Assembly (NCBI GenBank): GCA_958430865.1
Contig: CAUDNR010004380.1
Location: forward strand, 16,365 to 53,361
Direction of reading: 5' to 3'
DNA: 36,997 nucleotides
From: Entrophospora sp. SA101
Lineage: Eukaryota > Glomeromycota > Glomeromycetes > Entrophosporales > Entrophosporaceae
The notes under the pieces: generated by a model
Database searches by the model: none
Told to the model about the DNA's origin: nothing
Seen by the model: the letters and a program-made list of their open reading frames with translations, nothing else
Made by a program: the position numbers and the translations under genes
Part shown: positions 10,580-21,653 of the stretch, piece after piece
Numbering within the stretch: position 1 is the first letter of the stretch
Layout: each line of letters starts with the position of its first letter

Positions 10580-10972
10580 ATTACAAGTATCCATAAAATA
10601 ATTACGAAATAATTATATATTAATATATTCAAATACTATTCATACCCGGTATAATACTCAGGTGGTACCATTACTATATAAAATAATAAAGATCGGCATA
10701 AAAATTTTTGCGTTCATTTATTATAATTACAAAGAAGCATACATAACATATAGAATCTATTTATAAAAATAATACAATCTTACATACTTAATAACGATTC
10801 AAATTGCAAATATCTATGATTCTTTACCCATACCCAACCATTTAAACTAGTAAATGCGACATATTAAGACACCCAAGTGTTTATAAACAATAATTTAGAT
10901 GAGCCTAATATTAAATTCATAGCATGTCTACAAATTACAGTTGAAAGTATTACATTAATAAATAAAAGTTAT
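10580..10972. other. AT-rich spacer
   Basis: Nothing recognised between the MITE and the transposase relic. The 82-codon plus-strand frame at 10877-11125 is antisense to the relic and is not supported. Confidence 0.5.
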
Positions 10973-11630
10973 TCAATCTATACATGTGCTTGCATAGTGA
11001 CTAAATTGTCTACATTTTCCACATTTATGACCTTTTACCTTTGCATATTTTTCAAACAAATTTTTAATCATTTGCGATGCATCAAAATCACCAGGGTTAT
11101 TTTTGTTGATGAATATTATAAATAGCATTGTAAAGGTCGCGTTTATTAATGGTGTTTTGTGGATAATCGTTAATTAGCAATGTATATATTGAAGCTGAAT
11201 CCATCCTTCAACTACATATTTTTGATATCTTTTAACATGGAAGAAGTAAGTTTCCGAAATTGAGGTACTATTTCACCTATCATTGTGTTCAAAGAATGAT
11301 TGTGTGCATTTACAAAGGAATTAATTTTTATTACATTACTTGACTTTGGAAAAGAAAGATTAATATGCCATGGACATTCTGTTTTTTGAGAATGGACATT
11401 ACGATGTTTTGTAGGATCTGTTGTAATCCATGGATTGTGCTTGCCTGATTTTGTACATTCATATGTTAACCTTGTTACAATACCATCTTCAGATTTGCTT
11501 CGTAACTAAAACCCTTTTGTAATGCAAAATTATCAAAAAATAATTTTGCCTGTTTCCACGAAACAAAAGTAAGTCCTTCTTCCAGATTCAGCTTATCAGT
11601 AAAATCAAATGAGTGTAAATTTTGTGACAT
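10973..11630 (-). pseudogene. Internally deleted FAR1/MULE-type transposase relic
   Basis: Read on the minus strand from an ATG at 11628-11630, the first frame gives MSQNLHSFDFTDKLNLEEGL and continues through a FAR1-like segment (FVSWKQAKLFFDNFALQKGF). A frameshift near 11505 is needed to continue into RLTYECTKSGKHNPW, the CPWHIN motif and FVNAHNHSLNTMIGEIVPQF, typical of FAR1-like WRKY-GCM1-type DNA-binding domains of Mutator-like transposases. After more breaks the sequence jumps to a C-terminal CCHC zinc knuckle, CGKCRQFSHYASTC (C-x2-C-x4-H-x4-C), and a stop at 10973. The DDE transposase core that should lie between is absent. The remnant is dead by frameshift and deletion. The family call rests on motif order. 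Confidence 0.6.
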
Positions 11631-11787
11631 TTTTGTTGTTGAAGGTGGAATAAAGTTTTATGTCATGTATAAATTATGAAAAAAAGTTTATTTATTATGT
11701 TAAGTTGCACAAACACATGATCCGGGTAAATTACCCAGTTTAAATATTTTCTTACAAGAATTTATTTAATTTTTAATAGTAATAAAA

Positions 11788-13270
11788 ATGGATTTAACAA
11801 TATTAGAAAAATATTTTAATGAAAATGAAAGATTTTTAAATACAGAAGAGAATAGTGATGTAAAAATTAATATTGGTGTAAAACCAGATGTTAAAGAAAT
11901 TCATGCACATTCATTCATTCTACAAGTTCACTGTCCATTTTTTAGAAATGCTTTAACCAATGCAACAAAAACAAATGGTTATTATATTATTGAAAAACCA
12001 AATATTAGCGAATTAATTTTTAGACCTATTCTAAAGTAAGTTTACTAAATTATATTACATTTATTTTTTAATTGAATACACACACATATATAACAATAAT
12101 ATTTATTTTATCTCATTTTAAAAGGTTTTTATATACTTGTAGAATTGAATTAGACAATTTTACTGGAGTTGACATTTTGGAAATATTAATTGCAGCTGAT
12201 GAACTTGGTCTTGAATCACTCTATGAATATACAATGAAATATTTTATTGAGAAACATGAGGATTATATAAAAGAAAATCCAATTAAAATTCTCAAGTCAA
12301 TCTATTCTAATGAAGGATTTAAGGAATTGAAAAATATTTATTTAGAAACATTTTGTGATTATAGTGAAAAATTGTTTCAGTCAAGTGAATTTGAATCATT
12401 GGAAAAACCAGTTCTATTGGAGGTTCTCAAAAGAGAAGATTTTGTTGTTGATGAGATAGTTATTTGGGAAAATGTTATTAAATGGGGATTGGCAAGGCAT
12501 TCAGTAATCAATAATATTAATGTTGATGGATTGGTCATTGCAAAACTTTGCAGATTTTGAAAAGACAAGAATTTATTCCTTTGATTCGATTTCAGGATAT
12601 CTCTAGCAAAGATTTTAATGACAAAATCATGTCATATCAGATGCTTTTTCCAAAAGCTTTATGGAAAAATCTTATGCAATATTATTTAGTTCCTGATAGT
12701 CAGCAAATTTCAAATTTATTACCACCAAGAATCCCCTCAAAAATTGACTCAACAATAATTAAAGAAAAAAAGGTCATTTTACTTTTTGCAAGTTGGATTA
12801 ACAGGAAGGATCCAGTATATAATTCATTCAAACAAGTTAAATGTGAATTTAAACTTTTATATCGTAGTAGTAGAGATGGTTTAAATCCAATTACTTTTCA
12901 TCAAAAATGTGATGATATTAACAAAACCCTTGTGATTGGCAAAATACAAAACACTGAGCAAATTGTTGGTGGATATAATCCATTTAATTGGAATGGAAAT
13001 CAATATAAAAATACAAATGATAGTTTTATATTTAATATAAGTAATAGAAATGATATCAGTACTGCACAGTTTAGTTATCCTATTAAGAATCAACAAAATG
13101 CAATATATTGTGGCCCAGTTTGCATTCCTAGATTTGGTGGTGGTGATGATTTGTATTTTAATTCAAATAAGGTTATTTACAGTGCACAAAATAATAATAG
13201 TACTTATAGTAACATCAATCTAGTAGATGGTAGCATATTTGATGAATTAGAAGTTTTTCAAATAAATTGA
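11788..13270 (+). CDS. BTB-BACK-TLDc domain protein, with an apparent one-base frameshift
   Basis: Two exons, 11788-12035 and 12125-13270, joined through a split Lys codon. Domains in order: BTB/POZ (residues about 20-105, with KEIHAHSFILQVHCPFFRNA), BACK-like helices (about 110-240, with VIWENVIKWGLA), and a TLDc domain (about 290-460, with LLYRSSRDGLNPITFHQKC, IVGGYNPFNWNG, FGGGDDLYF and the ending ELEVFQIN). Such proteins are typically cullin-3 substrate adaptors through the BTB domain; TLDc proteins are linked to V-ATPase and oxidative-stress functions. The substrate here is unknown. Exon 2 shifts frame near 12541-12550: the frame ends at 12560, while the TLDc part runs in another frame. 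One extra A in the run at 12542-12545 would restore VIAKTLQILKRQEF, so this is either a sequencing error or a real inactivating deletion. Expected length about 464 residues. Confidence 0.85.
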
Positions 13271-14089
13271 TAAAAATTAAAATGATCAAAAACACAAATT
13301 TTGTTTTTATTGGAATTAGGGAAAATTATTATTATTATTTTTTATTATTTATTTATTTGTTTCATTAAATATTTTGTTATTTTTTTTCAGGATTATTAAT
13401 CATTTTCAATAATAATAACTTTTTTATTTTTCTTTAAAGTGATTTTACCACTATTGATTTCAATCTTACATCTTGATCTGGTCAATACTATATTTATTTA
13501 ATTCCCCTCATAAGCTTTAAATCATTAATTGAATAGATGACTTTTTTCTTGATATTCCGGTTGTCAATAGAAATTGATTTAAAATAATTGTATTCTTTTT
13601 TTATTATCAACTAAACCAAATAATTTTATTTTTTGTGATTTTTTTTTAAATAATCCATATTTGTCTTTCTTGCAACCCAATTTCTTTGCTATATATTGTC
13701 CCTCAGATATGTTTATGACCATATTGTTTGATTGCGTGTGATTTAAGAAAAATCTACTTTTCCTTCATTTGTTTTAGATAATTCTGTCAAATTAACGTTC
13801 TTATAAATTATGCCTTCTCTATCACATCAAATAAACAAAAGTATAGTTTGGGAATTATTATTTGATATCGGAGATGAGATAGACATTCTAAAGTTTTCAG
13901 AGTCCTATTGCAACTCCCCTTGGGTAAATTTATGACTCAATAAAAATTATTGATTCTTTTATGTGATAATTTCTATACTAATAACCAACTAAAATAAAAA
14001 AACTCAACTAAGGGATTTTTTAACCAATTCCAATCTCTCCCCTTATAACTCATTAAATACAATTGACACTAATAATGCAGCACCAACCT
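13271..14089. other. AT-rich spacer with short unassigned open runs
   Basis: No supportable gene. Two short frames are worth noting: a minus-strand 46-codon run (about 13583-13723, Lys-rich, beginning MVINISEGQYIAKKLG) and a plus-strand 41-codon ATG frame at 13811 (MPSLSHQINKSIVWELLFD). Neither has a recognised family; they may be relics. Confidence 0.4.
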
Positions 14090-15050
14090 TACCATGATAA
14101 CTTTAAAAAATTATTGGAATCAGAAAGGTTAAAGAACCAAATGTTAAAGAAATATATGCACACTCATTAATTCTAAACACTCATTGTTTGTATTTAAGAA
14201 TGCAGAAAAGAAAATGGAGATTATATTCTAAGGAGGAAGTATCTATGAATTAGTTTCTAAAGAATTATTGAAATTTTTTTCTTTAGTTAAAATAATAATC
14301 ATGAATAAGAATACTGGGAGCAACTTTTGATGATAACCATAGTTGCGTCATGTAAAAATGGGTTGCAACCTAATTGCAGCAGTATCCTTGTTTATTTATA
14401 TTTGTAAAATACAATATTAATTAAAACGGATGAGCTTGGCATTGAGTTGCTCTATAATTATACAATGAACTATTTTGTGGAGATTCATATTGACTATATA
14501 ATGATAACACCAATGACAATTCAACCAATTGAAGAATATCCGTATAAAGAAAATAGTGAAATTGATGTTTGGGAAAAGAATCTTTCTTAAATGATGTTTA
14601 TCAAAACATCCAGAAGAATGTTAAAAACTCTGGTCTTTACAAAATAAGAAACTTTATTCCTTTAATTAGATAGATTCAAAGGTATTTCAAACCAGTCACC
14701 CTTTTTCCGGGAAGGAGTTCTTCATTATTAGATTTTCAATTAATATTATCCAAGACAATAATTAACCAAAGGGTTATTTTGCTTTTTTTTGCAAGTTGGA
14801 TTGACAGAATAAATCCATCATATAATTCATTCGGAAAAGTTAAGTTAAATATAAATTGAAAATTTTATATTTAAATGTAGCTGCATTTCATCAAAAATGC
14901 AAAAAACTCTTGTGGTTTTCAAATACAAAATATCGAACAAATTGTTTGTGGATATGATCGGAGTGGATGACACATATGAAAGTACATGTGAAAGTTTATT
15001 TATTTATGTCAAGGATGAAAGTTATACAATCCATCTTGTTTGTCTATTTT
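14090..15050 (+). pseudogene. Decayed tandem copy of the BTB-BACK-TLDc gene
   Basis: Collinear fragments match the gene upstream piece by piece in shifting frames. VKEPNVKEIYAHSLILNTHC (about 14128-14190) matches the BTB segment. DELGIELLYNYTMNYFVE (about 14430) matches the BACK start. SEIDVWEKNL (about 14555) matches the IVIWENVI region. VILLFFASWIDR and NPSYNSFGKVK (about 14775-14850) match the TLDc start. IQNIEQIVCGYDRSG (about 14926-14970) matches QNTEQIVGGYN, and YESTCESLFIYVKDES follows. Many stops and frameshifts separate them, and the Gly-rich TLDc end is lost. This is a tandem duplicate in an advanced state of decay; the order of domains is preserved, so it was once a full gene. Confidence 0.8.
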
Positions 15051-15291
15051 TTGTCATCTTCGTCAAAATCCAATGGTAAAAGGTTTGATTGGGCGCGCAT
15101 ATATTTTCGTGCGACAAAAAATATAATAGTAAATGATCGCTCATGAGGTATATTTTTTAATTATACTTTAGACTTTTTAAAAAATGTTTGTAAAAAAAAA
15201 TCATTAAATAAATTTCTAAATATAATTATAAAAAATTTTACTACGCGCTTAACTCTTCTTGATCTCATTCTTTAATAATTAAAATTTAAAA

Positions 15292-16282
15292 ATGAGTATT
15301 GTCAACATTACAAACATAAAAGTTTTAAATAATCCAGCTCTATTCACAGAAACATATCAGTTTGAGATTACTTTTGAATGTATAGCACCACTTGCAGAAG
15401 GTTAGAGAAATAATATGTCCATCCATCCATCTATCTATTTATTTATATTATATATATATCTTTTGTTTATGATCTATTGTTGTTTGTAGAAATAAATATT
15501 TTAAAATAAAAAATATTTATGGATAAGATAAATAAAGAAATATACGCGTATTAAATTATTTTGAGAAACAAATCTTTTTTATTAATATATTTTACGTGTT
15601 ATTATTGGAAAATTCAGAATTTCTGTTATTTTATATCACAAATAAAGTCATAACTAATAAATTTATATTTCTTTTTATTTACAGATTTAGAATGGAAGAT
15701 CATTTATGTTGGTTCTTCAGAAAGTGAACAATATGATCAAGTTCTTGAAAGTATTATGGTTGGGCCTGTCCCCCCCGGCATTAATCAATTTATATTTGAG
15801 GTAAGGAATTTTGCGTACGAGAGATTTGTTGCGTGTGGTATAATAAATGATCAAGTAAACAACAGATAATTTACATCTCTCCTTTCTTCACTTCTACTTT
15901 CTTTTTTTTTCTCTATCCTCGTCTATATTATAATTAATCGGTTAGGCACCAGCACCGAACGTAGATCAAATACCGTCAAAAGACATTTTAGATGTGACGG
16001 TGATTCTCATTACTTGTTCATATAAAAATCAAGAATTTGTTCGTGTAGGATATTATGTTAATAATGAATATGTTGAGGAGGCATTGAGAGAAGAACCACC
16101 AGAAGATGTGGCATTGGATAAACTTTATCGCAACATTTTAGCAGATAAGCCAAGAGTTACAAGAATGCCTATTAAATGGTTAATAATTTATATATTATAT
16201 TATATTATATTATGAATGTATATTATTATTTATGTAAATATTATATTGATAATTTAGGGATAATGAAGAACTTCCACCGTAA
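15292..16282 (+). CDS. ASF1: ASF1 histone H3-H4 chaperone
   Basis: ASF1 binds the H3-H4 dimer in the nucleus and hands it to CAF-1 or HIRA for nucleosome assembly. Four exons, 15292-15400, 15685-15800, 15946-16178 and 16258-16282, join in phase to a 160-residue protein. The N-terminus [16 protein letters not shown] is diagnostic, and [12 protein letters not shown] lies in the last strands of the immunoglobulin-like core. Residues known in yeast and human ASF1 fall at the same numbers here: Asp37 and Glu39 (HIRA/CAF-1 B-domain face), Asp54, and Val94 and Arg108 (H3 face). The protein ends soon after the core with WDNEELPP and lacks the long acidic tail of budding yeast Asf1. The ATG chosen is the only one giving the conserved start. 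Intron 1 (284 nt) is longer than usual here and contains CCAT/CTAT-type simple sequence. Confidence 0.96.
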
Positions 16283-16394
16283 ATAAACAATTACCTTTAA
16301 TAAAAAGCTTCCTCTTTATAATATCAATATATATATATATTACATTATCATCAATATCAAAAAAAACAACACCATTTATACTTGTAATTTTATT

Positions 16395-16845
16395 TAATGA
16401 ATCCGCTCTACAATCACTTTAATAAATGCGCGTCATTGAGCTCCAACAGCTGATGGATCACGATATTCAAGTGTACATGGAATTGATTCTGATAATACTT
16501 TCCACTAATAACAGGAAGAGCAGGAAAACCATCCAATTTGTAATCGCCTATGTATACATATATATATTAATAATTATTAATAGCAGCAAGAGACACCAAC
16601 TCTAATTGGAACGAGGAATATTCCTCTGAATGATCAATCAATCTCTGATACCTGCCATCTAGTAATCTATATATTCCACATACATAATATTTTTAATCGT
16701 CATAGTTTACATCATTATCTGAATCATTTTTTGATTAAATCTAAAGTCATCATCAAGCTCACATGATCTTCTACAATTTGTTTTATAAAGGTTTTTTTGT
16801 CATAAGCTATATGAACACCGTATCAATTGCTCCATCTCCACCTAT
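16395..16845 (-). pseudogene. Unidentified decayed coding relic
   Basis: Read on the minus strand, several protein-like runs occur in changing frames: GGDGAIDTVF; then YDKKTFIKQIVEDHV; then an acidic stretch leading to YYVCGIYRLLDGRYQRLIDH and SEEYSSFQLELVSLAA; then, after a possible intron ending in ATAG, GDYKLDGFPALPVISG and, one frame over, SIPCTLEYRDPSAVGAQ. Stops and shifts between them rule out an intact gene as read. I do not recognise the family. It lies tail-to-tail with ASF1. It could be a relic, or a real multi-exon gene that I have not been able to splice. Confidence 0.3.
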
Positions 16846-18557
16846 TTATATATAAACAAACAAATTAATTTGAGCAATAAAAAATTATTAAATCCACTAT
16901 TATTGCTATTACCTATTATTATTATTGCTAACGTATATTAGCAAATCTATTTGGTCTGCGTGTGAAGCAGAAATGAAAATTCGAGGAACTAAATTTAAAA
17001 AAGCCACACAATGTCCTGAACTATACTTGTCTGAATAACGGCAATTACGGTAAATTCGGCATTACTATTACGTATAAGCAGTAAATAAATTTTTGCATGA
17101 CACTAAAGTTGTAAAAGTCGTCACCGTAATACCAATACCGTAATACGTAATACCGTAAATACCTAATAATAATAATAACATGAATACCATAATAAATAGT
17201 GTACATGAACCAAAAAAAAAAACTCTAAATAATAAATATATAAATATCGATGCAATGTTTCACCGAATTGCCTATGACTCACATTGAGCATTTGCTTCAG
17301 CATTTTATATTATTCGTGAACTACTCTTGGGGTAGTATTACGTTAATTATGCATAATGATTATATGCATAAAAAATTGCGATTAAGACTTATTATTTATT
17401 ATTATAGAGAAGATCCATTTATTAATATGAAATCAAAATTCGCACGTTTACTTTTGATCTAAAAAATTTTGTTACACGAACTTTGAGTCACGAGGAATCT
17501 TTTTAATAAGACTTCAAAACCACTGTCAACAAGTAAATGCTCATGGAATATAAGATAGTCAAAAAAATGCTAACTATACGTGATTATAAATTTTATTTGC
17601 TTTGTATAGAGATAGATGCGTTCAAATTTATAATATTCGTTATTGAAAATCGTTTGTTTTCCGAATATTGATAACTCTTGCAAAGCTGCGCAAATAACAT
17701 ATTTACTTGGCCATATATTTTTACTCGTGAAATAAATAGTTAGGTTTTTTATAGACAATATATAGATAACACGAGGTTGCTTCTTTAATAAATCTAGATT
17801 AATGCATCAAGTAATTTACAATAAGTATATAAGTTTATTAAATTGAATGATGTTAATATTATAGCATTAACCACAAGAATGGATCATCCATGATGATGGC
17901 AATTTAAAACTTGAAGCTTTTTAAAAAAAAAATTACTCAATAAAGAAGACCAAATTTAGCACAATGTCCGCAACAGTGAAAATTTAAAGAACAAAAGGCT
18001 TTACTAAATTTTTATATTTTTTATGCATCAATAATAAATAAAGTTGTCATTATTCACTTTTAATTAATAGCCGCAAAAAAATTAAGAACAATAACATACA
18101 TGGAATAGAGGTTATGAATCATCAAAAGGAAATAGTCATTGTCATTATTATAATAATCAGCAATCACACAAATGGCAGTGGAAGCAGTATTAGATTAGCA
18201 TTATGTGCTCAGATACGTTACTCACAGCAGTAAGGATTACGCAATTTGTCATTAGTATTAGTTATATGCCAATGTTATACACAGTATGATTATTGGATTG
18301 ATGCTATATAACTATGGTAACAGGTATATTGCATGTAGATCTTACATTTGTTGTCATTTATTTCAATTTGTGGAAAGAATTGATAAACTTTCACAGAAGT
18401 CATCTGAAAAAAACACAAATACAAGGGTTGGGATGAAAATTGATTTTGTTAAAACTATTTTTTGAATAAAAACAACAAAAACTAAAGTTGGCAGAAATTA
18501 ATATAATGAAAAATATGCGAATTAATGTTAATAAATAAATATTGTAAAATTAATTTT
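16846..18557. other. AT-rich intergenic DNA with a palindromic repeat
   Basis: No supportable gene. A short open run at about 16936-17037 (SIWSACEAEMKIRGTKF and onward) may be a relic of unknown origin. Next to it is the TTACGGTA/TACCGTAA inverted repeat (17040-17163). A 70-codon plus frame at 17250-17462 and a 62-codon minus frame at 17570-17758 have no recognisable domains. Confidence 0.45.
17040..17163. repeat. Inverted repeat of TTACGGTA/TACCGTAA words
   Basis: GGCAATTACGGTAAATTCGG at the left is mirrored by TACCGTAATACGTAATACCG and TAAATACC at the right. The words CCGTAA and CGTAAT occur several times. Similar sequence (ATTACCGTAAATACGTAATTCG) occurs at about 629-650 in the foldback element near the window start, so the two may belong to related non-autonomous elements. 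Ends and target-site duplication are not defined. Confidence 0.45.
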
Positions 18558-21298
18558 TTATTCATCAGTAACACAGCCTTCAGTAGCTGATTTAACATTT
18601 TTGATGTATTTGTATAAAGTTCCTTTAGTAAATTTGTAAGGAGGGGTTTTCCATGTTCTACGTCTCTCTTCAAGCTCATTATCACTAACATCAACATCAA
18701 TAGATTTATTCTCTGCATTTATAACAATTTCATCACCATCTTTCACTAATGCTATTGGACCACCCAATTGTGCTTCAGGTGTAATATGCCCTATTATAAA
18801 TCCCTATATTCATAAATTTTAAATATTAAGTATGGATAAATAAATAGATATAATATTTTTTCCTAATTGTACTTACATGACTGCCACCTGAAAATCTTCC
18901 ATCTGTTAATAATGCAACATCGTTACCAAGTCCTGCACCCATAATAGCACTAGTTGGAGTCACTACAAAACAAATTTAATAATAATAATAATAAAATTAA
19001 TACATATATATAAAAAGTGAATTTATATAACTTTTATATAACTCGATTCCACTTACACATTTCAGGCATTCCAGGACCTCCTTTAGGACCTTCATACCTT
19101 ATAATTATGACATGACCTTTCTTAATTTCATTTTTTTCCAATGCTTTTAACATATCTTCTTCACCATCAAAAACTTTTGCTTTGCCTTTAAATATCAAAC
19201 CTTCTTTACCGGTAATCTTTGCCACAGAACCTTCAGGTGCCAAATTACCTTTAAGAATATGTATATGACCTGTTGATTTGATTGGCTTATCCAATGGATT
19301 TATTATATTTTGATTGTCAAATGAAAGTGGTGCAATTGATGATAAGTTTTCTGCTAAAGTTTTTCCAGTCACTGTTAACACATCTCCGTGAATTTTATTA
19401 TTATCTAAAAGGTATTTTAAAACAGCTAAAAAAGCAAAACCAAAATTATAACTATAATTATAATTGTGCTTTACTCATATCCTCATATGATGAACTAGAG
19501 AGTTTACCTGGTATGCCACCAATTTTATGCAAGTCTTCCATAACATATTCACCACTAATGTATAAATATATTTTAATAAAATAAATAATTTAAAAATATA
19601 TATGTGGAGAAGGGGTACAACAAATACCTTGGTTTTAGATTTGCCAAAAAGGGGGTATCATCACTAATTTTTTGAAAATCGTCCAATGTCAATTCAACAC
19701 CAACAGTTCTAGCAATAGCAATCAAATGTAGAACAGCATTTGTAGAGCCACCAAGTATCATCGTTAGCACAATAGCATTTTCAAAGGATTTTTTTGTCAT
19801 GATATCAGATGGTTTTATATCTTTTTCCAACAAGTTACGAATTGCTTCTCCTGCTGACAAACATTCTTCTTTTTTTTCAGGATATTCTGCAGGTATCGAT
19901 GATGAATAAGGTAAAGTCATTCCCATCGCTTCTATTGCTGATGCCACTATTAATCACATGTATTAATAACACGTAAATATTTATATTATATATGTGTATA
20001 TATATCCAAATATATGGGGCGTGGGAAAATAGAAACAAATCTAATTCCGATCTTGAGTCAGTAACACCCTATATGCAATTAGTTACAAGGGTTCTGAGAA
20101 TCAGGATTTTGATAAAATCACTTATTTTTAGAAAATATCACATTACTACTTCCTGCGCCCCATACATCAAAAAACAATAGCTTGCATACTTGTATTTGCA
20201 GTATACATTCCACCACATGCACCAGGACCAGGACAAGAATTTCTTATAATGTCAAATCTTTCTTCTTCAGTAATCTTGCCAGAAATATAACTGCCATATG
20301 CTTGAAATGCTGATACGATATCCAATTTACCCAATCCACAAGTACTTTGGCCTGGTTTGATTGTTCCACCATAAACCATTAACGAAGGCCTATTAATCCT
20401 ACCCATTGCCATTAAACAACCTGGCATATTTTTGTCACATCCTGGCAATGATATATTGGCATCATACCATTGACCACCCATTACCTTATAAATAAATATT
20501 CTATTAGATTATTACATAAATTGTTGCTTAAATACCATTATATTGTATCGTAATCATCATGATCATCATTTTGTTTACTTACAGTTTCAATTGAATCAGC
20601 AATCAAATCTCTACTAGGTAATGAATAGCTCATACCTCTTGTTCCCATGCTAATACCATCGCTTACACCAACAGTATTAAATCTGTAGCCAATCATTCCT
20701 GCCTTTTTGACACCTTCTTTAACTTTCTTGGCCAGATCTAATAAATGCATATTACATGTGTTGCCTTCATACCATCTATTTTATTCCCTCCCCAAAAAAT
20801 ATTATTACAATTATTAATTATACGTTTACTCATTCATATTTTTGTATTATTCATTTTAAAGATTTTCTTACATACACACTACTAATACCAACTTGAGCTT
20901 TATCCATATCTTCAGTTGTCAAACCAGTCCCATATACTATTTAGTCATAGAAAACAAATTATCATTTAGAGATACTTAATCAATGATCAATGATCAATTG
21001 AACAAGAAACAACTTTACACATTGCTTGAGATGCTCCTTGAGATTTTGGTTGAGTGATATTTTTGCTGATTTTATTCAATTCTGATGAGGTAGAATTTGA
21101 TGATGAATGTCTAATGACATTTGACGATGCCATTTTATATCTAGAAATATTTTTAAAAAGAATAGAACAGACAATTTAATAAAGAAGCAAACGCATAAAA
21201 TCATCCATTTTATAATATATTATATACATTTTGACTTGTCCTGCAGCAACGAATTGACCTGCACTACTTGAACTTTTTCTTGCAATGTTTGACATCAT
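18558..21298 (-). CDS. ILV3: Dihydroxyacid dehydratase, mitochondrial
   Basis: Catalyses the third step of valine/isoleucine synthesis, dehydrating 2,3-dihydroxy-isovalerate or -methylvalerate to the 2-keto acid with an Fe-S cluster. Ten exons in gene order: 21228-21298, 21019-21140, 20876-20936, 20583-20775, 20190-20484, 19628-19946, 19508-19554, 19057-19425, 18877-18962 and 18558-18803. All joins keep phase and give 602 residues, normal for fungal ILV3. Cluster cysteines are Cys92 ([10 protein letters not shown]), Cys165 (GCDKNMPG) and Cys233 ([15 protein letters not shown]). Other family motifs are [52 protein letters not shown] and [19 protein letters not shown]. The start [14 protein letters not shown], rich in Ser, Arg and Lys without early acidic residues, fits a mitochondrial targeting peptide. 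Introns are 73-100 nt except intron 5 (243 nt), which carries a MITE. It is divergent from the RNF213-like gene. Confidence 0.96.
20013..20164. mobile_element. MITE inside intron 5 of ILV3
   Basis: TATGGGGCGTGGGAA (20013-20027) is the inverted counterpart of TTCCTGCGCCCCATA (20150-20164), matching at 13 of 15 positions; both differences are transitions. The ends can be read as TA followed by TGGGGCG, suggesting TA-target insertion. Removing about 152 bp would leave an intron of about 91 nt, like the other introns of this gene. The splice donor and acceptor lie outside the element and remain usable. Confidence 0.65.
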
Positions 21299-21653
21299 TA
21301 TCGGATAAAATTTTTTTTGCAGATCTAATCTGAAAAAATTTAATAAATTTATAATAATATTTGTTACACGCGTTATTATTCATTCTCCTCTTTTAGTAGT
21401 TTAACAATAAACAAAAATTAACACATGAGGACAGCGGAGTTAAAACACGCTCACTTTTTAAAATTTATTTTCTATAAATAATGAATTCATTTGTGGAAAA
21501 ATTATACAAATAAATATTTAATACTATCGATTTTCCTTTTCCTTCGTGTATTTTTATTTTTATTTCGAGAAAATAAAAACCATTTAAAATATTAAAATTT
21601 AAAAAATATATATACAATTTTTATTTATTTTACAAGAATAAATCGTTCTAGTC
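21299..21653. promoter_or_regulatory. Divergent promoter region between ILV3 and the RNF213-like gene
   Basis: The 355 bases between two start codons pointing away from each other must hold both 5' leaders and promoters unless distant exons exist. It is AT-rich with a TATATATAC run just upstream of the plus-strand ATG (21608-21616) and T-rich tracts. A CCTCTTTTAG segment lies near 21387. I could not identify a defined binding site, such as a Gcn4-like TGACTC motif, for amino-acid control of ILV3. Confidence 0.55.

Noticed and set aside
19282..19584. 100-codon frame opposite ILV3
   Set aside because: Antisense shadow of conserved ILV3 exons 7 and 8.
19992..20180. 62-codon plus-strand frame
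   Set aside because: It lies within ILV3 intron 5 and is mostly the MITE; it is not a gene.
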